From the NCBI GenBank assembly GCA_944472155.2, contig OX235271.1, forward strand, positions 126,051,329 through 126,115,328: a DNA stretch of 64,000 nt, written 5' to 3'. The position numbers were made by a program, and so were the translations under genes. Shown here one piece after another: positions 11,501 to 21,386 of this stretch. The notes under the pieces were generated by a model that was not told the origin of the DNA, searched no databases, and worked only from the letters and a program-made list of their open reading frames with translations. Each line of letters begins with the position of its first letter. Position 1 is the stretch's first letter. The DNA comes from Trichobilharzia szidati. Its lineage: Eukaryota; Platyhelminthes; Trematoda; Strigeidida; Schistosomatidae.

Positions 11501-14135
11501 ACGACAACGTCAGGAATCACTGGTCAAATTCAACTCTGCAGGTAATTCACTGATGAATCATTTCGTGTTACTCTAGAGCGACATAGTGATGACAGAACAG
11601 CCAATAAAACCAATCACATTCTGGATCACAAAGGTGAGCAACTGATTTACATACATAGAAGCATTCACATACAACTGCATATATAACAGTGGTACAATAA
11701 CTTTCAATCAATATTGTGTTTTTAAAGGAGAAAAGTTATTCACTGCAGCGTACTACAGCTACTACCTACCGATTATGTGTTGTTGCAATACAAAGCATCA
11801 GTTTCATAAACATGAAATTAATTTAAAGTAAATGCGAAAACGACAAAGTATTAAGGGGTTAACTAACTGAATTCATCACAACTTTTCTGGGATCATCTTT
11901 CAACATCTCTCCGAAAATGAATGAAGCTTTCGTAAGGCCCATCTTTGAAACGTTATAGGGAGCAGCGGGCCAACCTTTTGAAGAGTGAGTTCCATCCTCA
12001 GCACACCTATTGACCAGTGAAATATGAACAACATTACATGAGGAAAAACCTGCACAAATTTTATGCAAAGAATAACAAGTAATATGAGAAAATGAAGATT
12101 TGGGACACGCCAGGATGTATGAAACCAGAATACTAGACCAACTCATACAATGGCTTAATAACATGTTTGTTATGAATTTACTGCAACACAAAACTCAAGA
12201 CTTATCTTGTGGAAGCAAATCTCGATTATCTTGGAGAACGGTCAGAGAAAGACAATACTTCACTCAGCATCATGGATGACGTTATTATTTATTTATCATT
12301 CATTAAGAAATACAAACTCAGTACAATCCGGATATCAGGGAATGTGTCACAAGAAGAATGGAAATATTAACTTTAGGTGAACGCAAAATACCTAGTCACA
12401 GGTTACAACTACTAAGAATATCTACTTTATAAACTTCGCCGTTTGAATCACGTACGAAGTCTACTGTTCCGTGAAATTAATAATAACTCGAGTAGGACAT
12501 TAGAACTTCATACGACATCGGTCGACATAAAGATATATTGATCTTATTCACATTGAGAACTAATATTTTTGATGAACTAACACTACAAAAATGAGGCGTG
12601 ATCGATGTTTTGCATAGACCTGTGCTTGGGTCAAAGATTTTTAGATGCTTAGTTGATACAGCACGGATGTCATCAGAATATATAAGAACATAGAGCCTTC
12701 AATTTCCACAATCTAACACTCACAATTATATAAACAACTACAATAACAATGGCGTGATTGGAACTAAATGAAAAAATGTAGAAGACTGATTGTTAAGGTC
12801 TAAGAGACACTGTCTGTACATCCTACGTGCATGTAGACTACAATCTAATTTAACTGTCTCTCATTCCACCTTCTAATCCAATCGCACTTGGATCTAACTA
12901 CGGTTTTATCTATACAAGCTATTGTATGAAAATTCTTACAGATTTATAACTATAGGGCTTAATCGACTTTGCTTCATGATGATGAAGTTTTGAGTAATAT
13001 CATTTCTGATGATGTCGTGACTAGAGAATATCCTAATTCCAATAGTTAATTATGTGCGATGTAGTTAGGGTTTGTGAGGCGTTATGAATTTTGATAATAC
13101 TCTGGGCAACTTTTGCAGACGAAAGAGGTCTGTACTAAAGCGTAAAATCCTGATTCTCAAGAATCTTGGAAATTTTTTCATTCGAACAAATTCATACCTA
13201 AATTTGTATATTTAAAATCTCGTCCTGAAGAACATTTCCTCGCTATATTATTTTATATTTTCTGCACTAATAAACATTGTCAGGAACTCAGCAGAGGATT
13301 CCGGCGCTTTTGTCTTATTCTGTTAACGTATATATTTTAATACCCTTGTAATAGCGTTGGAAGCATTTTCTCAGGTTTTGAAGCAACAGAACCAGATGAC
13401 TCGACTAATCGTCCATTATACTACACTTAAACAGTACATAAAAGTTGAGAAACTTACTTTACGAACTCGGCCATAAGTCCTCTCAGCTCTGAAATATTCA
13501 TCGAACCAACAAATTTGTGGTACAACTCATCGCTTACTTCCCTTAGACTGACCAAAGAAAGAGAACTAGATACGTTGACAACTCTACAGAGTGAGAATAA
13601 ATCTTATCTATGCACAATACCTGGCATTTTCAGCCAATAAAGGAATAGTCTCTTCAATAAAGTCAACAGTGCATGTGAAGTTAGTATTTATTGTAACCCG
13701 TGCCTGTTCACCGAATGGAACCGGTGAGTTTTCCTAAAAATGTAGGTAAATCCTTTCCTGAAACTACCTTGTACGCGATAGCCGCATTATTCACTGCAAT
13801 GTTAATACCACTAGGATAATTCTTCCGTACGAACTCAAGGAAACTTTTACGACTCTCCGGCTGTGTTATATCTAATTGGTGAAATTTGACATCTAGGCCC
13901 TTGCTACTAAGCTTTTTCACTGCCTCCAGACCAAGTTCGACGTTTCGCGCTGCCAAATTTGACAGTGAAATATTTACATACCTGTCAAATAAATATCCCA
14001 CTCTCCTGAATCTTTGTAAAATTTTGCAAGTTGTTCAACAATGCTATATCCAATACCCTTGTTAGATCCTGTTACCTGTTATAGAAATATGTTGCATCAA
14101 GGAAGTTAAAGTGAGCCTACAAAAGCCAATTTCAT
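8531..14135 (-). CDS. CBR1: Carbonyl reductase-like SDR (CBR1-type), complete, 8 exons, 277 aa
   Basis: NADPH-dependent cytosolic short-chain dehydrogenase/reductase of the monomeric carbonyl reductase family, which reduces quinones and other carbonyls. Exons (minus strand): 14121-14135, 13982-14075, 13768-13949, 13621-13733, 13458-13583, 11868-12006, 10416-10479, 8531-8631. All junctions are GT-AG, all phases match, and the sum is 834 nt, giving 277 residues, the usual CBR1 length. Visible motifs: cofactor site TGSNKGIG (7-14), NNAA (90-93), catalytic Ser in VVNVSSS (about 140), Tyr194/Lys198 in YNVSK, then CCPGYVDTDM and a C-terminal VVNWRK. The start was chosen because a five-codon exon MKLAF splices in phase into VTGSNKG. 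Introns, in order: 45, 32, 34, 37, 1451, 1388 and 1784 nt. The three long introns hold no recognised element. Exon 1 is the least certain part; the family assignment is secure. Confidence 0.92.
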
Positions 14136-14698
14136 TGCAGTGATAGGATGACCCTTTCAATTTCACAGTCCTTACCGTACACGGTAGCTGCTTGTCTGAA
14201 ATCTAATTTTTGAAAAGGCAGAATTTATACTCATGAGTTGGCCTTGGAGAAACTAAACATCCAATATCCAATGTCTTTTCGAGGATCTTAAAGAAGCGTC
14301 TCTATTTCTTAGTGTTCTTTTCCTGTTTTTTATGGAATTATTAGAGAAGTTTCGTGGATTTAAGGATGAAGAAACTATTACTGAATGCTACATGTCCAGT
14401 GAATAATATAAGGGTAGGCAAGTTGTTTATCCTGAACGGAAAGCGTGTTTTGAGTCAGGACAGTGGCACCGCTGGGAATTTATGGCGTCATTCTGCCATG
14501 GAATCCTTCAGACAGGCTGGGTAAAATTCGGAAGGAAGTAACAAAAGTGAGCTTTGAAAAAGGTGTGAATTTTCGTTGTATTATACACCACGAAAGCTTT
14601 CAAAAACTAACTCGAGTTATTGTTGTTGAAGTTCGTTTTTAATAAAATTGCGGTAATGAGACACTCTGAAACTGCTTATTCACAAAAGCTGCGTTCTT
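14136..14698. other. Intergenic, 5' side of the carbonyl reductase gene
   Basis: Nothing recognisable on either strand. It would contain the promoter and 5' UTR of the minus-strand carbonyl reductase gene, but no convincing core motif is visible. Confidence 0.4.
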
Positions 14699-14932
14699 TT
14701 AACTGTCTTGCTTCCAGATTTTCTTAACTTTGTAAACCTTTTGCGTATTAGAACTGCAGTCTCTTCCCCAGTGTCCTGATTCGCCACATTCAAAGCAATG
14801 GTCCTTTCTGGCACTCATTTGCAGCGTCGGTCCTCCACACTGCAAATCTTCGATTTCCTGTTCCCGCTGGGTCTGTTTTGGCGGCTCTGCTGCGGCTATG
14901 GTTATGCTCAGCATGTGTCTCATTACCTTCAC
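14699..14932 (-). pseudogene. Gag-like fragment with intact CCHC zinc knuckle
   Basis: A 77-codon frame contains C-F-E-C-G-E-S-G-H-W-G-R-D-C, a full C-X2-C-X4-H-X4-C knuckle near its end. It is preceded by a charged segment (QREQEIEDLQ) and followed by a basic tail. This is typical of the nucleocapsid end of a retrotransposon gag. No protease or polymerase follows on the minus strand. A cellular CCHC protein exon is the alternative, but no splice context supports it. Confidence 0.5.
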
Positions 14933-15007
14933 GAGCTTACTGATATCGATAGGATTTGCAGTTTTGGCCAGTTTTAATTTCCGAGCAATTTATCTCTTTC
15001 AAAAAAC

Positions 15008-15440
15008 ATGGAAAGCAACAAACAACTCTCGGATTCCTCATCGAATGTGAGAAGCTCGCGACGAAGTGGACTCGTCAACTCTACTGCCAGTGGTAGCATG
15101 CCCCCGTCCGCCTACAGCCTCACGCCACGGAACTGCCGCACCTCTTGCTGCCCGACAGTTGGGCTATCGAGCCCCGCCACTAATCGTTTCAACAGTACAT
15201 TCCCGTTTTCTCCATCACCTCCACGCTCCATACTATACTGTCTTTGCCTGAATTCTCAGCAGCGTCCCCAGCACAACCACCCCCGCCGCAGACTTCTCGA
15301 CTCCCGTTCTATCAGCAACAGTTTCCGAGTCCCATTATAAGCTCCGTATATTTCCTCCTTCGAATTCAGCAGACCGTGGGATCTTCATTTTCTGAAGTCA
15401 GTAAAACCGAGCGTGACACCAGCAGACGAAAGGATTAGTT
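15008..15440 (+). pseudogene. Pro/Ser-rich gag-like fragment, several frames
   Basis: Composition differs from the neighbourhood: Pro- and Ser-rich peptides such as VVACPRPPTASR (from 15066) and EFSAASPAQPPPPQTSR (from 15247) lie in adjacent frames and read as one broken polypeptide ending near 15438. The style resembles N-terminal regions of retroelement gag or ORF1 proteins. I cannot assign a family. It lies directly before Penelope-like reverse transcriptase sequence on the same strand, so it may be part of that element's upstream region. Confidence 0.3.
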
Positions 15441-15539
15441 AACAGGTTCATTTATTGATATCTTTTTATATGGGTGTAGTCAAAATGAGTCAACCATAAT
15501 TGAGAATCACAATCTGTACACATCTTCAGTGGCGTAGAT

Positions 15540-15896
15540 ATGGGTCCTGTTCTAAGACATCACTTCGCAGAGTATTTTGTGGCCAACCAGAAAAACAACT
15601 TATCATCATCGATGAATGTGCTTCATTTCCGCGAGAGATCCATTGACGAGAGTTTCATTATTTGTGGTGAGAATATGGATCATGGAAAGCTACCCCAAAT
15701 TTTTATTAATACCCACCAAAACATAAACTTTACTCCAGAAGTTGAATCCGATGCAATTTTGCGATTTTTCCATGTTCAGTGGCAAAGAAACGCTGACGAC
15801 TCACCGAGGAGACCCCGAAACAAAAGCCTACATGGAATGGATAGCTTAGTAATTTTCGAAGTTGTGTTTCACCAAGCAGAAACAGAAACATAATAA
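15540..15896 (+). pseudogene. Penelope-like element: degenerate reverse transcriptase segment
   Basis: A 117-codon open frame contains SIDESFII, aligning to the Y-x-D-D-S-F catalytic motif of Penelope-like reverse transcriptases. It is followed at the expected distance by 'NINFTPEVESDAILRFFHV', which matches the family's 'IKFTxExExxxxLPFLDV' block and then 'QRNADDS'. The second catalytic Asp is Glu, so it is inactive. The frame ends at 15893 before the thumb region is complete. The GIY-YIG pieces at 16340 and 17075 support assignment to this class. Confidence 0.65.
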
Positions 15897-16038
15897 ATTC
15901 CACTTCCTCAAGGATCTGCACAATATGTAGCAAAAAATTTGCCGATTACTATCTATGGAGTTCACGAGGAATCTTAGTGGTAATGGGTTTTACATCCAGA
16001 TCCTCAGAAAATAATCTTAAACCGATGAAAAACTTCTG

Positions 16039-16164
16039 TCGTATTTATATAACAGAAAAGGTCATTAAGTGGCAATAAATAATTGCTCAGTCAATATACA
16101 TATATGTGATAAGAATAACGATAATTAAAATGTTATAAGGGATAGAGTTGAAGTGGATAAATTA
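16039..16164 (+). repeat. Left arm of a 126-bp inverted repeat around Penelope sequence
   Basis: It matches 16659-16785 in reverse complement with only a few differences over about 126 bp. The inner end includes the coding stretch for 'LKWINY', which on the opposite arm leads directly into the GIY-YIG domain. The arms are therefore two oppositely oriented copies of the same Penelope segment, the left one truncated after this point. Confidence 0.85.
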
Positions 16165-16339
16165 CAAAATTATTAAAGATTGTTTTATAAGTGAATTGAA
16201 AAATGTTTTAAAAATGTCAAATGTTGTCTAAAAATTTTAAAAAACAAGAGTACGATTACGATAAGAATGAAGATGTGAAGTGAAGTGGAAAGAATTCAAG
16301 TGGTAAAATAAAATAAAGTAAAAACTAGAAAGAACATTA

Positions 16340-16675
16340 CTATGACCAAGGTAAAGAAAGGGGTTTGACAAAACGTTTTTGAACACATAATTTAGGTTTC
16401 TGTTCATGTATAGCTAAAGCTTCGGCTATGCATAAGTGAAGAAAACGTAAACTTTTGGATCGATTCGATTTTGCCATGTAGATAACTTTGAAAGATGAAT
16501 CACGTGGGGCTAAATGATCTGACTCTAAAATGTGATCACAGATAGACGACTTCGCAGTTCTACGTTCACCTTTCATTAACAAGACTGGATAGTGTTCAGC
16601 TACATGTTTTCGGAGATTACGCTTACAACGTCCAATATAAACAGCTCCACAAGAGCAGTAATTTATCCACTTCAA
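16340..16675 (-). pseudogene. Penelope-like element: GIY-YIG endonuclease domain
   Basis: A 111-codon frame reads CSCGAVYIGRCKRNL at its start, the GIY-YIG motif with A in place of the first G and the Cys pair that precedes it in Penelope-like elements. Next come REH-type 'RKHVAEHYPVLL', 'SSICDHILESDH', and 'EALAIHEQKPKLCVQ', which contains the catalytic Glu region. This is the C-terminal DNA-cutting domain used for insertion by these elements. It is open over its whole length, with no reverse transcriptase attached upstream on the minus strand. It lies between the arms of the inverted repeat. Confidence 0.75.
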
Positions 16676-16785
16676 CTCTACTCCTTATAACATTTTAATT
16701 ATCGTTATTCTTATCACATATATGTATATTGACTGAGCAATTATTTAGTGCTACTTAATGACCTTTTCTGTAATATAAATACGAC
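16659..16785 (-). repeat. Right arm of the 126-bp inverted repeat
   Basis: Reverse complement of 16039-16164. On the minus strand it runs straight into the GIY-YIG frame, so it represents the natural upstream flank of that domain. A possible intron acceptor-like ATAAGG lies within it. Confidence 0.85.
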
Positions 16786-17074
16786 TGCACAGCTTGAAAA
16801 TGAAGTCGTTGAAAAGAAATTTCTTCGTTGAACAAAAACTGTGTTTTTACTTATGAATAAATGGGTATTTTTTCGTGATGAAAAACTTCTGGACAGTTCT
16901 GAGTTGCCCATAAAGTGATGCTGCTCGACTTCGAATTTAAAATGACACTTTGTCTTCAGCCTTCGAATGTCGTTTCCCTGCAGGAAATCATTCAGCCAGC
17001 AAGTGAATGACAAGCCATCACTTTGGACCACTTCAACATGCATATGCTAGTGCATTTGTTCATGATGACTTGGA

Positions 17075-17335
17075 TGTATTGGCTGTACCATGCACTTTCT
17101 TGTAAAACGTGCTAGGGAACACTATCCGACCTCTCTGGCAGATGGACGACACAAGTGCGTTTATATTTCGGTGAACTCACGATCTTCAGATACATTTGAA
17201 AAGTCCTCTAAACTGATGTACAAGATCCGGTTCTCAAAAGGAATAAGATCAAGGCATCGATGTGTAGATAAGGCACTAGCGATTTAGAAGTTCAGGCCCA
17301 CGCCATGCATTCAAAAGAAATACGTTCAGCGTATT
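17075..17335 (+). pseudogene. Second degenerate GIY-YIG fragment (Penelope-like)
   Basis: On the plus strand the peptide REHYPTSLADGRHK followed by 'SSDTFEKSSKLMYKI', 'RHRCVDKALAI' and, after a stop at 17285, 'KYVQRI' aligns in order with the minus-strand copy at 16340-16675. The GIY-YIG core itself is lost. It is another inactive copy in opposite orientation. Confidence 0.55.
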
Positions 17336-17559
17336 ATAATAAGTCAATCCCCTCAACAATGACAATCCTGTTACGTCTCCTACCGAAACATTCTAATTGC
17401 CTCTGTTACCTTTACTTTTTAACCTCTGTTAGTTCTACTACTTCCTTATCCAAGCTTCCTTTCTATATTGCTATGGCTGCTTCTTTAATCCTTACCTGCG
17501 CAGCAAGTCAAATTCCGCAGTTATAATGATGCCACCATGTTCCTATTTGGTCTTCTTCT

Positions 17560-17700
17560 CCTTTCGAGAGTACTGCCTTCAACGAAGGCACTGATATAGT
17601 AACAATAATATATTTATACCTAACTATGTAGGACGCACCAATTGTACAGGCATGGATAAGTATTATTTACATTACATGAATTTGATTTATGGTGAAATTA
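17560..17700 (-). mobile_element. 3' end of a CR1-like non-LTR element, 5'-truncated
   Basis: On the minus strand it contains CCATGCCTGTACAATTGGT, as at 40080-40100, followed by a short stem (CCTA...TAGG at 17619-17632) and an AT-rich end (17600-17618). The upstream extent is unclear. It belongs to the same 3'-end family as 39880-40140 and 45345-45570. Confidence 0.6.
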
Positions 17701-17862
17701 CATGGTTGCGGTCCCTTCTGATATGTTTGTGAGTACAATCTGATAGCTAGTCATTCAGTGGAGCACACTAAGAAATATAGGAATATTGCCTTCGCATTAA
17801 CAAAAAAACCCAGGTGGGTGTTGAATGGTTTACAAATATTTGGGAAAAAATAAAGCTTGAAA

Positions 17863-18243
17863 TCAATTCCTCCATATAACTTTGATGTATGCGGCATCGT
17901 GTCTCGTTCTTGTTTTACGTTCAAATTGGGTACTAGTTTCAAATGAATGATTTACTTTTATGATTTTGACATCATTTTTATTGCAAGTAACACCAGATGT
18001 GAATTCTACTGAATGCAGATTAATATTGGTTATTGTCAGGCAGATTTCTTTTACTACACCCACGTCGGCCAAAGCCCGCCATTTGTAACTGCATGGTTGT
18101 TCCGTACGAGTAAGTTGATTAACGTGTAGAAAGCTATATGTAAGCCATTTTAGATCATTGACAGTTCTTGTATAAGATGCCGTACAGCGTCTTGTTATGG
18201 TGACAGTGGATTTAATCAAGGATGCTGAGCCATTACTAGCCAA
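17863..18243 (-). CDS. Probable terminal exon, CUB-like or other secreted domain
   Basis: After CCTTCAAG at 18244-18251 (a good acceptor) an open frame with phase 2 runs to a stop at 17863. It has features of an extracellular beta-sandwich: paired Cys, alternating hydrophobics, 'PCSYKWRALADVGVVKEI', 'TCNKNDVKII' and a C-terminal 'AAYIKVIW'. The C-x-W, small hydrophobic strands and C-x-x-x-D pattern recall a CUB domain. A further open segment at 18440-18660 has 'SGTWWSPDFP', resembling the 'GTIxSPNFP' start of CUB, but its phase does not join in an obvious way. Product unknown; the CUB suggestion is inference. Confidence 0.35.
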   Translation of the reverse strand: MASNGSASLIKSTVTITRRCTASYTRTVNDLKWLTYSFLHVNQLTRTEQPCSYKWRALADVGVVKEICLTITNINLHSVEFTSGVTCNKNDVKIIKVNHSFETSTQFERKTRTRHDAAYIKVIWRN

Positions 18244-18435
18244 ACCTTGAAGGATGATATATGAGTGAGTGATTTCAGTTGTTTCTCAGCTTCAGTTTCG
18301 ATGTAGATCAATGCAACTTCTATTACAAGGCAAATACAACAGAAGAGGCGAGCAGCGAATTGGCTGTTGTTAATTTTCACTACATGAATTACAATTAATT
18401 CTGCCAAAAACGGATTCCCAAATTCTACCTTATGT

Positions 18436-18660
18436 GCTGTTTTTTGGTTTCCTGTGTTTCGGTCGTCGCGAAATCTTATCGTCGCCAATATTATGGTGTG
18501 GCCAAGTGTAAAAATGCGCTAATGAGATATACCGGACGATAACGTACAGACTGGTATTGCTGAATAGTTCATTTGTCCCGACGCGAAGAGGAAAATCAGG
18601 AGACCACCACGTTCCCGAAGATACGTGTATTTTCCAACAAGGGAAATTAACTGTCACACA
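18436..18660 (-). CDS. Candidate exon with CUB-start-like motif
   Basis: On the minus strand, TGTGACAG at about 18653-18660 is a plausible acceptor followed by an open frame with 'SSGTWWSPDFP' and 'LYVIVRYISLAHF', ending 'NIGDDKISR'. A donor AAG|GTAGAA lies at 18430-18436. SGT-x-x-SP-D/N-FP is the usual opening of CUB domains, and DD near the end fits its calcium site. The phase conflict with the exon at 17863-18243 leaves open whether it is a decayed gene, an alternative junction or chance. Confidence 0.28.
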
Positions 18661-19305
18661 AGAGTGTGAGTGAAAAAGTACAAAAGTGTGAATTAACTGT
18701 ACAATACAAGAGTATATAAAAATAACTAACACACATGAACCAGTAAGACAGATAGTAGTTTTTCTTACCACCACTGGATTCTGATTGGTTGTAATGTCAT
18801 GTGACGAAGATGATACATTGTTTACTTAGTTAACGGACAGACAAGATATATTGTGAATTATAATGGAATAACGATCAATATACATATAGCAAATATATCA
18901 GACTGGCAAAACAAAGGCAGACATCATGTGACTGCATATCATTAATGGAGCAGCTATTCAAGATGATGTACGTTGCTAGGTGGTTCGCATATATCATCCT
19001 CAGCCAATCATAACTCCAGTCCCAACATATCAGAATTTCCCTCTGCCTCAGACACCTATGTGACGCTGGACATATGGTTTAGTGAATGTGGAGATCCGCT
19101 GGAAGATTTCGCGAAAAGTATGATAAATAAATAATAATATATATTTCATATAAACGGGTAAGTTAACATGAAATGCATGCCAATTTAACAGGCACGATCA
19201 ATTATGTTACAAATTACAATTGTGAATTAGCATATATTATCACTTTTATAAAAGTTCAAATTGTTGAATTATAGTACAAGCAATCGGAACAAATTCTTAT
19301 AATTG

Positions 19306-19469
19306 TTAATTTGTAAATCTTTCACTAAGGTCTCCATCGAAGTTCAGCGACAACCCAAACTTTGTTCCGTTTCCTGATGATAGTAATGGCCCATCCATAA
19401 ATAACATATGTTTGAGTGAGTACTGTGAACCCACGTGCATGAACGCTACTTCAGGATTAGGAGAAAATC
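19306..19469 (-). CDS. Probable last exon of an unidentified gene
   Basis: The minus-strand acceptor TTTGTAGCTGTGCAG|GA opens a frame of 54 codons ending at a stop at 19306. It has ordered, gene-like composition, e.g. 'PNPEVAFMHVGSQYSLKH' and 'DGPLLSSGNGTKFGLSLNF'. Its phase (two bases completing a codon) matches the donor of the exon at 19615-19700, giving a 145-nt intron. I do not recognise the family. The 'DGPLLSS' followed by 'GLSLNFDGD' could be the end of a CUB-type domain, which would link it to the minus-strand exons at 17.9-18.7 kb, but that is speculative. Confidence 0.4.
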
Positions 19470-19614
19470 CTGCACAGCTACAAAGTGGTATAAAATGCAA
19501 TCATGAATAATACATTGGAAGTATATTTACAAGAAAAATACAAGAATAAGCTATACATTACTTGATATGATAGTGCACATTTGCAATGTATGATGCTTAC
19601 CATATTGGTCTTAC

Positions 19615-19700
19615 CATGGAAAACTATGACGTTTTCTATGAAAATATGGTTATTCTCAAACATGAGTGTTGTTATGTTTTTTATCATCAGAGCAACCGAA
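19615..19700 (-). CDS. Probable internal exon of the same unidentified gene
   Basis: 86 nt between acceptor CATAAAG (19701-19707) and donor CATG|GTAAGA (19613). It encodes 28 codons, including 'LMFENNHIFIENVIVFH', with one leftover base at each end. The leftover G joins GA of the exon at 19469 to make Gly. No preceding exon is found before the repeat at 20.0 kb. Signals and phase agree, but the exon is short, so support is moderate. Confidence 0.35.
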
Positions 19701-20025
19701 CTTTATGTGAGAGAAGAGTGTAAATGAGAAAAAAGAAAAAAGTAAGTTTCAGGTTTATTAAAGTCGTAGGAAGTTGAGATAAAATAAAGTATAATAGTAA
19801 TTAGATAGAAGGATTGTCGTGAAGTATATAAGTGACATTTCAGATAGAAGTGGCTTGAAGGATTAGAACCTGTTGGATATCGTGATCCGTAGGATGTCTG
19901 GCGAACTTGTGTATGGCCCATGGGGTAGCATCTTGACTAGAAACTGAGCAGGCTTGTAGATGTTAGAAGCGAAAGCATCATTTTTTTATAAGTTAAATCT
20001 GTACAGTCATTATTGTTTAATATTT

Positions 20026-20290
20026 CTATATTTTTTTAAAGTCTAATTTTTTTACATTTTTTATACATTCAGTATCTAAACGCATGTTTAAATTCCCGAG
20101 CTGCCAAAATAATGCATGTTGTTGTCCTACAGATCGGAGCGATTCACATTTGTGACCACTACCAAATCTGCTGATCAGCATGCACCACCATCCCTCCTTT
20201 TTTGACATTAAGCTCTGAGACCTCTTACAATGACTGCAGTTGTAATATTGCATTGCTTTGACTCCGTCTCAATCATACATTATGCTTCCC
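20026..20290 (-). repeat. Diverged inverted relative of the start of the 1-kb element
   Basis: On the minus strand, 'ggtgcatgctgatcagcaga' and the following roughly 110 bp are about 75% similar to 20430-20540 and 51220-51330, the 5' part of the 1-kb element, in opposite orientation. A 75-codon minus-strand frame (20026-20253) covers it and contains a C-x-x-C, but the similarity to a non-coding repeat argues against a gene. Confidence 0.6.
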
Positions 20291-20375
20291 ATTAACAGCT
20301 TTCATGACAAGTGCTTCACATTAGGTCACAGGGCACAATAATACCAGAGGATATTGTTAGCAGTATTATCATCAT

Positions 20376-21386
20376 TTGCTGTAGCCATAACAATCAGAGC
20401 CTAGCATCATAAAAGGAGGGAGGGTGGCGCATGCTGATCAGCAGATATGGTGGTGGACACTAAGGTGAATCGCCCTTTTCTGCAGGAACAGCAATATGCA
20501 ATTTGACGGCTCGAGATTTCTATGAGGGCTTGAATCTTTATCTTGAAAAAGATAATAATGATCGCCTGGACAGATCATGCTTCTACCTTTAAACATATAC
20601 CATTCGGTCAGCCTATTGCTGAGATGCGACCACGTGGGCTCTGCACAGATTTATGGGGCATCTTATAAATTAACATGCTTTCCTTTGTCGTATCTTCAAA
20701 AATCACTTAACAATGTCCCATCCCATTCATTTTCTAATAACGTCTTCACTTGCTCATTATATTCCATTAAACCTAACATTTTACAGCTCTTTATGAATTT
20801 GATTCGACTTATTTTATTCCTGTTCCCTATAGGGTACGGTTGTGCACCAAATATACAAAAAGGTATGAAATAAAACAACCGGCTTGTGGATAATTGTATT
20901 AAACCAAAAGTGGACAACATGATAGTAAAACCTATAGGGTAGCATTATACATTGCAAAGGAACTTTGTCAGCCTAGGGATTGTAGTCTCCCATTTTATTT
21001 CCTTTATGAATGCATCTGTTAATGATACATTGCACTTTAATGATTCACCTTAGCACCCTTACTTTTCTAAAACAGCTTACTATCACTTGTAAAAGTTGTA
21101 CTTACCTCAATATTGGTTGGTTATCGTATGCCTGCAACTACGGTTGAAAACGAAACTAAGTCGATTTTCCTGCTCAATCTGGAAGACTACTGTTTAATTC
21201 AATAATGATACGACATGGGTCAGACAATGATTGTATTTATATATATCAAATATTTAGCTATTCAAACAGTATTAACTTGTAAACAATCTACTATTTGACA
21301 TTATATCATACTTGATCGTGCCTGTAAAAATGACATGCATTTTCATGTAAATTCATGTTTATATGAAAATATAAATTATTATTATT
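20376..21386 (+). mobile_element. About 1.01-kb non-LTR-like element, copy 1, with ATT tail
   Basis: Nearly identical over its whole length to 51169-52202. Both copies begin at the same base (TTGCTGTAGCC) and end in an (ATT)n tail after GTGCCTGTAAAAATGAC and a TTTTCAT...ATGAAAA stem (21340-21369). The interrupted host sequence can be read uninterrupted at 50334-50690 in reverse complement. There is no long open frame on either strand, so it is non-autonomous. The tail and hairpin resemble CR1-like 3' ends in this window. The shared 5' end is unlike the random truncation usual for such elements. Confidence 0.75.

Noticed and set aside
16741..17043. 100-codon minus-strand frame
   Set aside because: It overlaps the right arm of the inverted repeat and has no Penelope or other domain. 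The frame is not kept in the other arm.
20026..20253. 75-codon minus-strand frame with C-x-x-C as a small zinc-binding gene
   Set aside because: The same DNA is related to the 5' part of a dispersed 1-kb element, where no frame is kept.
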